Source: Mycolicibacterium grossiae
GTDB lineage: Bacteria > Actinomycetota > Actinomycetes > Mycobacteriales > Mycobacteriaceae
Length of the DNA stretch: 64,000 nucleotides
Direction of reading: 5' to 3'
NCBI RefSeq assembly: GCF_008329645.1
Contig: NZ_CP043474.1
Location: 5,456,001 to 5,520,000 of the forward strand
Shown here: positions 54,399-61,994 of the stretch, piece after piece
How positions within the stretch are numbered: position 1 is the stretch's first letter
Layout: every line of letters starts with the position of its first letter
Program-made: the position numbers and the translations under genes
The notes under the pieces: model-generated
The model's database searches: none
What the model saw: only the letters and a program-made list of their open reading frames with translations
What the model was told of the DNA's origin: nothing

Positions 54399-57313
54399 CC
54401 ACGGGATTCCACTTCCTCGAACAGCCCGAATTGCCGGCGCCGCAGGTCGATTCGGAACAGGCAGCCGCCCTGGCGGCCGGCCACTTCGGGCTCGAGGTGA
54501 CCGCGGAGTCCCTCGGCAGCCAGCAGGACAGGAACTTCCTGCTGCGCGACCGCGGCGGCGAGATCATTGGCGTGCTGAAGATCGCCAACCCCGCGTTCAG
54601 CGTCACCGAGCTGGAGGCGCAGGACGCCGCGGCGGCGCTGATCGCCACCGCCGAACCGACGCTGCGGGTGTCGGTGCCGCGCACCGACACCGAGGGCCGG
54701 CGCGGGACGACGGTCACCGGCCTGCTGGACGGCCCGGCCCACGTGCGGCTGCCGCCCTACCTGGAGGGCGGCACGCTGGTCGACGCCGGCTACCTGGCGC
54801 CCGAGACCGTCGCCGGCATGGGCGACGTGGCGGGCCGGGTGAGCCGGGCGCTGCGCGGCTTCCGCCATCCCGGCCTGGACCGTGCGCTGCAGTGGGATCC
54901 GAGGTTCGGCGGCGACGTCGTCGAGATGCTGGCGCGACACGTCGGGGACACCGCCCTGCGGGACCGACTCACCGCGGCGGCCGCACTGGCCGCCCGGCGC
55001 ATCGCCGCGGTCGCCGACCAGCTGCCCGTCCAGGCGGTGCACCTCGACCTCACCGACGCGAACCTCGTCGCGGGGCCGGGCGGCCACCCCGACGGCGTCA
55101 TCGACTTCGGTGACCTGTCCGCCACCTGGGCGGTCTCCGAACTCGCCGTGACGCTGTCCTCGGTGCTCGGCCACCCCGGCACGTCACCGACCGCGATCCT
55201 GCCCGGCGTCACGGCTTTCCACGCGATCCGGCCGCTGTCACCGGCGGAGGCCGACGCGCTGTGGCCGATGCTGGTGCTGCGCGCGGCGGTGCTGATCGCC
55301 AGCGGGGCGCAGCAGGCCGAACTCGATCCCGACAATGCCTACCTCACCGAGCAGGCCGACGCGGAGCGGCGCATGTTCGAGGTGGCGACGTCGCTGCCGA
55401 TCGACGTCATGCCCGGCGTCATCCGCGCCGCCGTCGGCCTGGACGTCACGCCGGCTCCGCTCAGCGGCGCGCCACTGCTCGCCGGCGTGGCTGCCGAGGA
55501 CGTCGCCGTCCTCGACCTGTCCCCCACGTCCGACGTCTACGACGACGCGTTCGTCCCCGGCGCGTGGCTGGCGTCCGGCGTCGAGACCCGTCTGGCCGAT
55601 GCAACGCTGGCCGCCGGTGCGCGGGTGGCGGTCACGGCGTTCGGGCGGCCGCGGCTCACCCGGGCCCCGGCGCTCAGCCAGGACGGCCCGAAGGTCATCC
55701 CGACCGGCATGGCCGCCTACGCGGCGGACGACGTGACCGTCGCCGCGCAGTGGCCCGGCGAGGTCGCCCGCACCGACGCGGGCCTGGTGCTGCGCGGTCG
55801 CGACCTCGAGATGGCCGTCGCCGGAGCCGAACTCACTGCGCCGACCGGGGAGGTGGCGGCCGGCACCGCGATCGCCACCGTCGCGTCGCGGCACTGGTTC
55901 GCCGTGGCGGTCAAGCCCGTCGGCGCACCTGCGGCCCCCGCGTTCACCAGCGCCGAGTTGGCGCCGGGCTGGCTGGCCCTGGCCCGCGACCCGGCCCCGC
56001 TGCTCGGCGTCGCGCCGCCGGTACCCCATGATGCTCCGAAGCTGTTGGCGCGCAGGGATTCCAGCTTCGCGCGCGTGCAGGAGCACTACTACGCCGATCC
56101 CCCGCAGATCGAGCGCGGCTGGCGGCACTTCCTGATGTCGACGCGCGGCCGGGTGTACCTCGACATGGTCAACAACGTGACGGTGCTGGGACACGCCCAC
56201 CCCCGCATCGCCGACGTCGCCAACCGGCAACTGCGCCGGCTGAACACCAACTCGCGGTTCAACTACGAGGCCGTCGTCGAGTACTCCGAGCGGCTCGCGG
56301 CCACGCTGCCCGAACCGCTGGACACGGTGTTCCTGGTCAATTCCGGTTCGGAGGCCAGCGATCTCGCGATCCGGCTCGCGACCGCCGCCACCGGCCGCCG
56401 CGACGTCGTCGCGGTGGCCGAGGCCTACCACGGCTGGACCTACGGGACCGACGCGGTGTCGACCTCGACGGCCGACAATCCGAATGCCCTGACCACCCGG
56501 CCGGACTGGGTGCACACGGTCGAGTCGCCGAACAGCTTCCGCGGCAAGTACCGCGGCGACGACGTCGGCGCCTACGCGGTCGACGCGGTCCGTGAGATCG
56601 AGGCGCTGGTCGCGTCCGGCCGTCCGCCGGCGGGATTCATCTGCGAGTCGGTGTACGGCAATGCAGGTGGCATGACGCTGCCCGACGGCTACCTCGACGC
56701 GGTGTACGGCGCGGTCCGCCGGGCCGGCGGGCTCGCGATCGCCGACGAGGTGCAGGTCGGGTACGGCCGGCTGGGCACGTGGTTCTGGGGTTTCCACCAG
56801 CAGAACGTGGTGCCCGACATCGTGTCGGTGGCCAAGTCGACCGGCAACGGCTACCCCTTGGGTGCGGTGATCACCAGCCGGGCGGTGGCCGAGGCCTTCT
56901 CGTCGCAGGGCTACTTCTTCTCCTCGACCGGGGGCAGCCCGCTGTCCTGTGCGATCGGGCTCACGGTGCTCGACGTCCTCGCCGACGAGGATCTGCAGGG
57001 CAACGCGCTGCGGGTGGGCACCCACCTGAAGAACCGGCTGCTGGCGCTGCGCGACCGGCACGACGTCATCGGCACGGTGCACGGCATGGGGCTGTACCTC
57101 GGCGTCGAGATGGTCCGCGACCGGGACACGTTGACGCCCGCGCCCGAGGAGACCACGGCGATCTGCAACCGGATGCTCGACCTCGGCGTGGTGATCCAGC
57201 CGACCGGTGACCACCAGAACATCCTGAAGACCAAGCCGCCGTTGTGCATCGACGTCGCCGGCGCCGACTTCTACGTCGACGCGCTGGACCGGGTGCTCAC
57301 CGAGGGGTGGTAG
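54395..57313 (+). CDS. APH-family kinase fused to class III PLP phospho-lyase
   Basis: 972 residues in three parts. Residues ~1-330: APH/choline-kinase fold with nucleotide loop SLGSQQDRNFLL, catalytic VHLDLTDAN (~214-222) and metal IDFGDLS (~236). Residues ~330-540: beta-rich middle domain of unclear function; it may correspond to the degenerate M23-like domain of rhizobial homologues, but no HxH zinc site is visible. Residues ~548-972: class III aminotransferase fold with PLP lysine K814 (VAKSTGNGYPLGA), VNSGSEASDLAIRLA and IADEVQVGYGR. The architecture equals hydroxylysine (AGPHD1) or ethanolamine kinase plus the AGXT2L1/2 phospho-lyases, so one polypeptide could phosphorylate an amino-alcohol and then eliminate phosphate and ammonia to give an aldehyde. 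The GTG start overlaps the hydrolase stop. Confidence 0.9.
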   Translation: MTTGFHFLEQPELPAPQVDSEQAAALAAGHFGLEVTAESLGSQQDRNFLLRDRGGEIIGVLKIANPAFSVTELEAQDAAAALIATAEPTLRVSVPRTDTEGRRGTTVTGLLDGPAHVRLPPYLEGGTLVDAGYLAPETVAGMGDVAGRVSRALRGFRHPGLDRALQWDPRFGGDVVEMLARHVGDTALRDRLTAAAALAARRIAAVADQLPVQAVHLDLTDANLVAGPGGHPDGVIDFGDLSATWAVSELAVTLSSVLGHPGTSPTAILPGVTAFHAIRPLSPAEADALWPMLVLRAAVLIASGAQQAELDPDNAYLTEQADAERRMFEVATSLPIDVMPGVIRAAVGLDVTPAPLSGAPLLAGVAAEDVAVLDLSPTSDVYDDAFVPGAWLASGVETRLADATLAAGARVAVTAFGRPRLTRAPALSQDGPKVIPTGMAAYAADDVTVAAQWPGEVARTDAGLVLRGRDLEMAVAGAELTAPTGEVAAGTAIATVASRHWFAVAVKPVGAPAAPAFTSAELAPGWLALARDPAPLLGVAPPVPHDAPKLLARRDSSFARVQEHYYADPPQIERGWRHFLMSTRGRVYLDMVNNVTVLGHAHPRIADVANRQLRRLNTNSRFNYEAVVEYSERLAATLPEPLDTVFLVNSGSEASDLAIRLATAATGRRDVVAVAEAYHGWTYGTDAVSTSTADNPNALTTRPDWVHTVESPNSFRGKYRGDDVGAYAVDAVREIEALVASGRPPAGFICESVYGNAGGMTLPDGYLDAVYGAVRRAGGLAIADEVQVGYGRLGTWFWGFHQQNVVPDIVSVAKSTGNGYPLGAVITSRAVAEAFSSQGYFFSSTGGSPLSCAIGLTVLDVLADEDLQGNALRVGTHLKNRLLALRDRHDVIGTVHGMGLYLGVEMVRDRDTLTPAPEETTAICNRMLDLGVVIQPTGDHQNILKTKPPLCIDVAGADFYVDALDRVLTEGW

Positions 57314-57391
57314 CCGGCTGACCAGATCTCGTCGCTCGTTGGCCGAAACGGCTGAGGCGCAGGGGGTCTCGACGGGCTAGCGTCGGTGTCC

Positions 57392-57799
57392 GTGTCCGCC
57401 GTCCTGCTCAGCGCCCACGTCGTCGTCGCGATCCTCGCGATCGGCCCGATCACCGTGGCGGCCAGCATCTTCCCGCGCTACGTCGCGTCACCACCGGTTG
57501 GCGCGGCCCTGCACCGCATCTGCGTGACGTATGCCGCCGTGGGCGCCGCCGTGCCGCTGCTCGGGATCGCGACGGCGGCCAGCATGGGCGTGCTCGGTGA
57601 CACCTGGGTGCTGGTGTCGATCGCGTTGACCATCGCCGCCGCGCTGGTGCTGGCGGCGGCGATCCTGCCGCAGCAGCGGGCGGCCCTCGCCGGCGGCGGA
57701 GTGGGCACACTGGCGATGTCGACCGGCGTGTTCAACCTGCTGTGGGTGGTGGTCACGGTGCTGATGATCGTGCGACCAGGATCCTCGACCGGCGTGTGA
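57392..57799 (+). CDS. Small integral membrane protein
   Basis: 135 residues with four predicted helices (SAVLLSAHVVVAILAIGPITVAAS; YAAVGAAVPLLGIATAASMGVLG; LVSIALTIAAALVLAAAIL; LLWVVVTVLMIVRPG), a DUF2269-like pattern. GTG 57392 is 8 bp after TAGCGT (57378-57383), a leaderless start; GTG 57386 is too close to the -10. No family firmly recognised. Separate unit between the fusion enzyme and the cyclase gene. Confidence 0.8.
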   Translation: MSAVLLSAHVVVAILAIGPITVAASIFPRYVASPPVGAALHRICVTYAAVGAAVPLLGIATAASMGVLGDTWVLVSIALTIAAALVLAAAILPQQRAALAGGGVGTLAMSTGVFNLLWVVVTVLMIVRPGSSTGV

Positions 57800-57835
57800 G
57801 CCCGCGCGGGCGCGGCCGCACGGAATACTCGAGCG

Positions 57836-58624
57836 GTGTCGATGACGATGCTCGCGATCTACGTCCTGCTGGCGGTCGTGGCGGCCGAGGCCGTCGGGCT
57901 GCTGGTGCTGGCCCGACGGCTGAAGACCCGCGACGAGGAGATCGCCGCGCTGACGCGGCGTCTGGACACGCGCGCCAATCTGCTGTCCGGGGGACGCGAG
58001 GCCGTCAAACAGGTCTGGCAGACGGCGAACATCATCCGCAAGGAGGGCTTCGGCGCCGCGGTGCGATCCTCCATCGAGGACCTGGCCGACTGGGCCGAGG
58101 TCGAGCGGCCGGACCTCGCGCGGCTGACGCCCGACGGCCGGGTGTCGATCCTGTTCTCTGACATCGAGGACTCGACGGCGCTCAACGAACGCATCGGTGA
58201 TCGTGCCTGGGTCCGGCTGATCGCCCGCCACGACAAGATGATCGGCCGCCACGTCAAGCGGTGCGGCGGCCACGTCGTCAAGAGCCAGGGCGACGGCTTC
58301 ATGATCGCCTTCGCCCAGCCCGAGCAGGCGGTGCGCTGCAGCCTCGCCGTCCAGCGCGACCTGTCGAAGCGGCGGAAGGAGGTTCGCGTGCGGATCGGCA
58401 TCCACACCGGCAAGTCGGTGCGCCGCGGCGACGACCTGTTCGGCCGCAACGTGGCGATGGCCGCGCGGGTGGCCGCCGCGGCGGACGGCGGCGAGGTGCT
58501 CGTCAGCGAGTCGGTCCGCGACGCCGTCGGCGGGCTCGACGACATCGCCTTCGACGACGGACGGGACTACGACCTCAAGGGGTTCAGCGGCAGCCACCGT
58601 CTCTACGCACTTCGGCTGACCTGA
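57836..58624 (+). CDS. Class III adenylate/guanylate cyclase
   Basis: 262 residues. One N-terminal membrane helix (MLAIYVLLAVVAAEAVGLLVLARR), then a short coiled segment and the CHD catalytic domain (~95-240). Metal-binding D109 in LFSDIEDST and D153 in QGDGFMIAF; K in HVVKSQG for base recognition; the Asn/Arg pair in GRNVAMAARV. Both metal aspartates and the transition-state residues are present, so it should be active. GTG 57836 or ATG 57842/57848. No HAMP or regulatory domain; the membrane anchor suggests dimerisation at the membrane. Product cAMP is the usual inference. Confidence 0.92.
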   Translation: MSMTMLAIYVLLAVVAAEAVGLLVLARRLKTRDEEIAALTRRLDTRANLLSGGREAVKQVWQTANIIRKEGFGAAVRSSIEDLADWAEVERPDLARLTPDGRVSILFSDIEDSTALNERIGDRAWVRLIARHDKMIGRHVKRCGGHVVKSQGDGFMIAFAQPEQAVRCSLAVQRDLSKRRKEVRVRIGIHTGKSVRRGDDLFGRNVAMAARVAAAADGGEVLVSESVRDAVGGLDDIAFDDGRDYDLKGFSGSHRLYALRLT

Positions 58625-58627
58625 CGG

Positions 58628-58789
58628 TCAGGCGGACGGATCGGCTTCGGCGAGACGCTGGTGCAGCCGTGCCCGGACGTCGTCGGGCGTGTATGCCCGG
58701 CGCTGGCGTTCGTCGCGCGCCACCAGCACGCCGGCGGCGGCGACACCCGCCACGCCGGCCAGACCGACCCACTTCCAGATCCCTCGCAT
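58628..58789 (-). CDS. 53-aa single-span membrane microprotein
   Basis: ATG 58789 opens 53 residues: MRGIWKWVGLAGVAGVAAAGVLVARD is one membrane helix, then a basic segment ERQRRAYTPDDVRARLHQRLAEADPSA predicted to be a cytoplasmic amphipathic helix. CAGAAT (58798-58803) lies 8 bp upstream, a possible leaderless promoter facing the TAAGCT promoter of the divergent gene. Its stop is 4 bp from the cyclase stop (convergent). No family recognised, but composition and promoter support a real gene. Confidence 0.65.
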   Translation of the reverse strand: MRGIWKWVGLAGVAGVAAAGVLVARDERQRRAYTPDDVRARLHQRLAEADPSA

Positions 58790-58817
58790 GGTCGGTGATT
58801 CTGCCTAAGCTGCCCGG

Positions 58818-59516
58818 GTGGACGCGAACACGGTGACCCTCGAGCGCGCGCTGGCCGAGACGCGCACGGGCGACGTCTGGCTGTTCCGCGGCGCGTCCGG
58901 GCCGGACCGGGCCATCCAGACCATGACGAACGCCCCGGTGAACCACGTCGGCATGACCGTGGCCATCGACGATCTGCCACCCCTCATCTGGCACGCCGAG
59001 CTGGGGGCGACGCTGCTCGACGTCTGGACCGGCACGCACCACCGCGGCGTGCAGCTCAACGATGCGCGGCAGGCCGTCGAGCAGTGGCTGCTGAAGTACC
59101 ACCAGCGGTGCTGGCTGCGACAGCTCGAGCCCTATGCCTCGCGCCGGCAGGAGGATGCACTGCTGCGCGTGATCGCGCGGATGGACGGGACGGCGTTTCC
59201 GACGACGGCCCGGCTAACCGGCCGCTGGCTACGGGGCCGGCTGCCGGTGGTGGGTGACTTCACCCGTGGGATTCCCTTCGTGCATGGCAAGGTTCGCGAG
59301 TCCGCCGAGCGCCGCAGGGTACGACGACGGGCCGCGGGCCTCCGGACGGCGTACTGCGCGGAGACCGTCGCCATCACCTACGAGGAGATGGGTCTGCTGG
59401 TCACCGAGAAGAACGACAACTGGTTCGACCCCGGGTCGTTCTGGAGTGGGGACGACCTGCCGTTGACGGCCGGCTACCGCCTGGGCGACGAGATCGCCGT
59501 AACGCTCGGGGAATGA
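58818..59516 (+). CDS. YiiX/YebB-like papain-fold (NlpC/P60) protein
   Basis: 232 residues. Permuted NlpC/P60 (YiiX-like) pattern: TGDVWLFRG and catalytic His in NAPVNHVGM (~40), HAELGATLLDVW, and nucleophile Cys in TAYCAETVAITYEEMGLL (~185). GTG 58818 is 6 bp after TAAGCT (58806-58811), a leaderless start. The circularly permuted order (His before Cys) is characteristic. Such enzymes cleave amides or lipids (LRAT-like); the substrate is unknown. Cytoplasmic, no signal peptide. Confidence 0.86.
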   Translation: MDANTVTLERALAETRTGDVWLFRGASGPDRAIQTMTNAPVNHVGMTVAIDDLPPLIWHAELGATLLDVWTGTHHRGVQLNDARQAVEQWLLKYHQRCWLRQLEPYASRRQEDALLRVIARMDGTAFPTTARLTGRWLRGRLPVVGDFTRGIPFVHGKVRESAERRRVRRRAAGLRTAYCAETVAITYEEMGLLVTEKNDNWFDPGSFWSGDDLPLTAGYRLGDEIAVTLGE

Positions 59517-59587
59517 TTCGAGCCGACGTATGCGTTATCACGCATGATTCGGTCCGTCGATGTCATCCCCGAGGTCGGCGGACCGAA

Positions 59588-60043
59588 TCACTCGATCGGC
59601 ACACGCGGTGGACTGCCGGGCGGGGGCACGTACGGCCGGTACTCCGGGCAGGTCGTGACGATCTCGAACGAATGTGCCGCCGTCTCACCGGCATTCGGCG
59701 GCATGCGGCCGCGCAACTGGTAGGTGTCATCGGATCTGGTGACGTCCACGTCGGCGCGGTCCGACGTGAAGCCGGCCAACTCGTCGTAGCGCACCGCAAC
59801 CCGATCGGCCCGCAGCCGTCCGCGGTCGAGGACGACCGCGCGAACCATCTGCTTGCCCGGGCCGTCGACGAAGATGATGAGGACGTCGCCGTCGCGGCTG
59901 CACGTCACGTCGGTGGTGGTGATGGTGTGGCGGTCGCCGTCGAAGACCAGTGTCGTCTCGACCGTCGGCGCGTCGTTGGCGCAGCCCGCGAGGATCAGCA
60001 CCGCGCACCCGAGCGTCGTCGAAGCTGCCGCGGTGACGCGCAT
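59588..60043 (-). CDS. LpqH/19-kDa-antigen-like lipoprotein
   Basis: 151 residues. Lipobox LILAGC (C21) after a short signal. The mature domain follows the mycobacterial 19-kDa lipoprotein (LpqH/LppE) pattern: TTTDVTCSRDGDVLIIFVDG, AVVLDRGRLRADRV, VRYDELAGFTSDRADVDVTRSDDTYQLRGRM and HSFEIVTTC with two cysteines that probably pair. Surface lipoprotein, possible TLR2 ligand in pathogens; here a saprophyte paralogue. The insertion sequence sits 62 bp upstream. Confidence 0.88.
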   Translation of the reverse strand: MRVTAAASTTLGCAVLILAGCANDAPTVETTLVFDGDRHTITTTDVTCSRDGDVLIIFVDGPGKQMVRAVVLDRGRLRADRVAVRYDELAGFTSDRADVDVTRSDDTYQLRGRMPPNAGETAAHSFEIVTTCPEYRPYVPPPGSPPRVPIE

Positions 60044-60106
60044 CCCTCGAGTATGGGCGCGCCGCGGCCGTTCGTCGACGGCGCCGAACGACCGGGGCGG
60101 TCTAAC

Positions 60107-60123
60107 TACTTCGACCTGAAAAA
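60107..60123 (+). repeat. Left terminal inverted repeat of the IS
   Basis: TACTTCGACCTGAAAAA, exact complement of 61668-61684. 71 bp from the transposase stop. Confidence 0.9.
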
Positions 60124-60193
60124 CCCTTGATGGGCGTTTCGCGTGGCCGAGTTTGCGTCGATTGGTGTCGCACGCGCCGCTGACGGTGGTGAT

Positions 60194-61624
60194 TTATGCG
60201 GCGAGGGTACCGATCTTGACGAGATTGTGGGCGAAGACGCCGTGTCCGCACCAGGTTCGGGCTCCATTGAGGCCGGTGAGTTCGGTGCGGTTCCAGCCGT
60301 AGCTGCGTTTGATGTGGTTGATCCGGCCCTCTGATCCGGTCCGCCATTTCACCTTCTCCCGGAAGGCGCGGCGGTGTTCGAACTCGCGGCGTGCCGCGCT
60401 GGGTTTACTCGTTCGTGGGATCGCCACGGCTCGGACACCGAGGTCGTGCAGGTCGTGTTCCACCGATGCCTGCCCGTAGCCTCGGTCGGCGGTGACCGCT
60501 CGTGGAGCGTGCCCGGTGCGGGCGGCGACTCGGGCGATCGCCGGGGCCAGTTGCGGGGCGTCCGCGGGGTTTCCGACCTCGACGTTGTGATCGAGGATGA
60601 CCCCGTCGGCGTTGTCGACGATCTGCGCTTTGTAGCCGAACTCGACGGGCTTGCCCAGGCGTCCCTTGCGGATCGGGCGGGCATCGACATCGTGGAAGCT
60701 GACCACCCGGGTCGCTGACTCGGGCATCACCCCGGCCAGGCGGCTACGGGTCTGGGCCACAACGCGTTCCGCGGTTACCACGACGGTCTGCAGACGGTTG
60801 ATCGCCCGGTGCAGTTGCCCTTTGCGGTGCCCCTTCACCGTGCGCAGCGCGCGTCGGGCGTTGCGGATCACCGCGGTGGCTTCGCGCATCGCCTCCTCGG
60901 CGATACCCGCGAGTTCCCCGGTGATCCGGCGCACCGCGGCCTGGGCCGCATCGCGTTGCTGTTCACCGCGTAGTTTCAGTTTCGCGGCGATGGAGCGGGC
61001 GCGGCGCCCGGCCGAACGTCGCCGATCTCGCGATGCAGTCCGGGTGGCACCGCCAGCGGCCTTGATCCGCGCCACACTGCGGGCCATCGAGCCGATCGCT
61101 TTGGCCAGCAGACCCGAGTCGGTCGGATAGGACACCGCGGCCGGGATGACGGTGGTGTCGGCCCGGACCTTGTCGGTGCGCAGCAGCTTGGCGTTGGCCG
61201 CTTTGGCCAGCAGTGCTTCGTTGAGCCCGGCGACCGCGTCGTCGCCGCAGCGGGTGGTGATCTTCATCAACGTCGTCGGATGCGGCACCCGGGTACCGAA
61301 CGGAATCCGGCAAAACCGCTGCCAGGAGATCGAATCCGAGACCTCGCGGCACAGCGACTCATAGCCCAGCCTGTAGCGGAACTTCAGGAACATCAACCGC
61401 AGGTAGGTTTCCATCGGGATAGATGGCCGACCGATCCTGGCATCGAAGTAGGTTGCGAATGGTGTGAAGAAGACCGGATCGTCGAGTAGTGCATCGACTC
61501 GGCCCAGCTCCACAGGCAACACCAACAGCTCGGCCGGCAGGATTGAATCCCACAACGTCGGCTGATCATTTACAGTACGAAACACAATGTCCTCGAATCC
61601 TTCTCGCCAAGGGTTCGAGGACAT
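60194..61624 (-). CDS. Transposase (DUF772 plus DDE domain)
   Basis: 476 residues. N-terminal DUF772-type region (RIGRPSIPMETYLRLMFLKFRYRLGYESLCREVSDSISWQRFCRI, ~65-110), a basic middle (~160-280, long helices, DNA-binding), and a DDE catalytic fold: RADTTVIPAAVSYPTDSGLL, FHDVDARPIRKGRLGKPVEFGYKAQIVDN, TADRGYGQ and a C-terminal RREFEHRRAFREKVKWRTGSEGRINHIKRSYGWNR (Glu). It matches the IS5/ISNCY-like transposases frequent in mycobacteria. ATG 61624 is 44 bp from the right inverted repeat. The frame is complete. Confidence 0.92.
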   Translation of the reverse strand: MSSNPWREGFEDIVFRTVNDQPTLWDSILPAELLVLPVELGRVDALLDDPVFFTPFATYFDARIGRPSIPMETYLRLMFLKFRYRLGYESLCREVSDSISWQRFCRIPFGTRVPHPTTLMKITTRCGDDAVAGLNEALLAKAANAKLLRTDKVRADTTVIPAAVSYPTDSGLLAKAIGSMARSVARIKAAGGATRTASRDRRRSAGRRARSIAAKLKLRGEQQRDAAQAAVRRITGELAGIAEEAMREATAVIRNARRALRTVKGHRKGQLHRAINRLQTVVVTAERVVAQTRSRLAGVMPESATRVVSFHDVDARPIRKGRLGKPVEFGYKAQIVDNADGVILDHNVEVGNPADAPQLAPAIARVAARTGHAPRAVTADRGYGQASVEHDLHDLGVRAVAIPRTSKPSAARREFEHRRAFREKVKWRTGSEGRINHIKRSYGWNRTELTGLNGARTWCGHGVFAHNLVKIGTLAA

Positions 61625-61667
61625 TGTCCCAGCTCAAGGAGCGACCGGGCCCGTCGCCACGCCCGAC

Positions 61668-61684
61668 TTTTTCAGGTCGAAGTA
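61668..61684 (-). repeat. Right terminal inverted repeat of the IS
   Basis: Reads TACTTCGACCTGAAAAA on the minus strand, identical to the left end over 17 bp. Confidence 0.9.
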
Positions 61685-61685
61685 A

Positions 61686-61916
61686 CTAGGCGACCTCGTC
61701 GCGCGTGGCGCCCTCGTCGAGGTCGAAGGCGTCGTAGGCGTCCGCGACCAGCGTGGGCGACGCCTCCGGGTGCTGGTGCACGATCCGCTGGAGGGCATCG
61801 CGCGTGCGCGACCCGAATGCGCTGTCGTGCAGAGGAAGTCGACCCTCGGTGAGGGCGAGCAGCAGCGCGTCCTCGAACGTCGCCCGAACATTCCCCAGGG
61901 GACCAGATGCCGACAT
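61686..61916 (-). CDS. Small acidic protein (76 aa), stop codon at the IS junction
   Basis: 76 residues from ATG 61916, 7 bp after minus-strand TAGCGT (61924-61929), a leaderless start. Mostly helical and acidic: NVRATFEDALLLALTEGRLPLHDSAFGSRTRDALQRIVHQHPEASPTLVADAYDAFDLDEGATRDEVA. No family recognised. Its TAG stop (61686-61688) is formed by the target-site CTA directly against the insertion sequence, so the element inserted without altering the protein but removed any downstream terminator. Confidence 0.75.
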   Translation of the reverse strand: MSASGPLGNVRATFEDALLLALTEGRLPLHDSAFGSRTRDALQRIVHQHPEASPTLVADAYDAFDLDEGATRDEVA

Positions 61917-61994
61917 GCCGCCAACGCTATGCCGCGCGCTATGCGTTGACGGGTCCGTCAGGTTGCCGCGCGGTTACGAACGTCCGAACAGCGG

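Larger units (their letters stand above)
60105..61685. mobile_element. Insertion sequence (ISNCY/IS5-group-like), apparently intact
   Basis: About 1.58 kb with terminal inverted repeats TACTTCGACCTGAAAAA (60107-60123, and its complement at 61668-61684), one intact transposase, and a 3-bp direct repeat CTA on both sides (60102-60104 and 61686-61688). The joined target would read GGTCTAGGCG. The right CTA is the stop codon of the neighbouring 76-residue gene. The transposase frame is undamaged, so the element may be recent. Confidence 0.88.

Noticed and set aside
55238..57214. A 658-codon open frame on the minus strand opposite the kinase-lyase fusion, and similar long frames opposite most genes
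   Set aside because: They lie antisense or out of phase to clearly identified proteins and consist of Arg/Gly/His/Ala-rich sequence typical of GC-rich shadow frames.
59530..59545. Terminator ATGCG-TTATCA-CGCAT between convergent genes
   Set aside because: Five-bp stem without flanking support; too weak to list as a feature.
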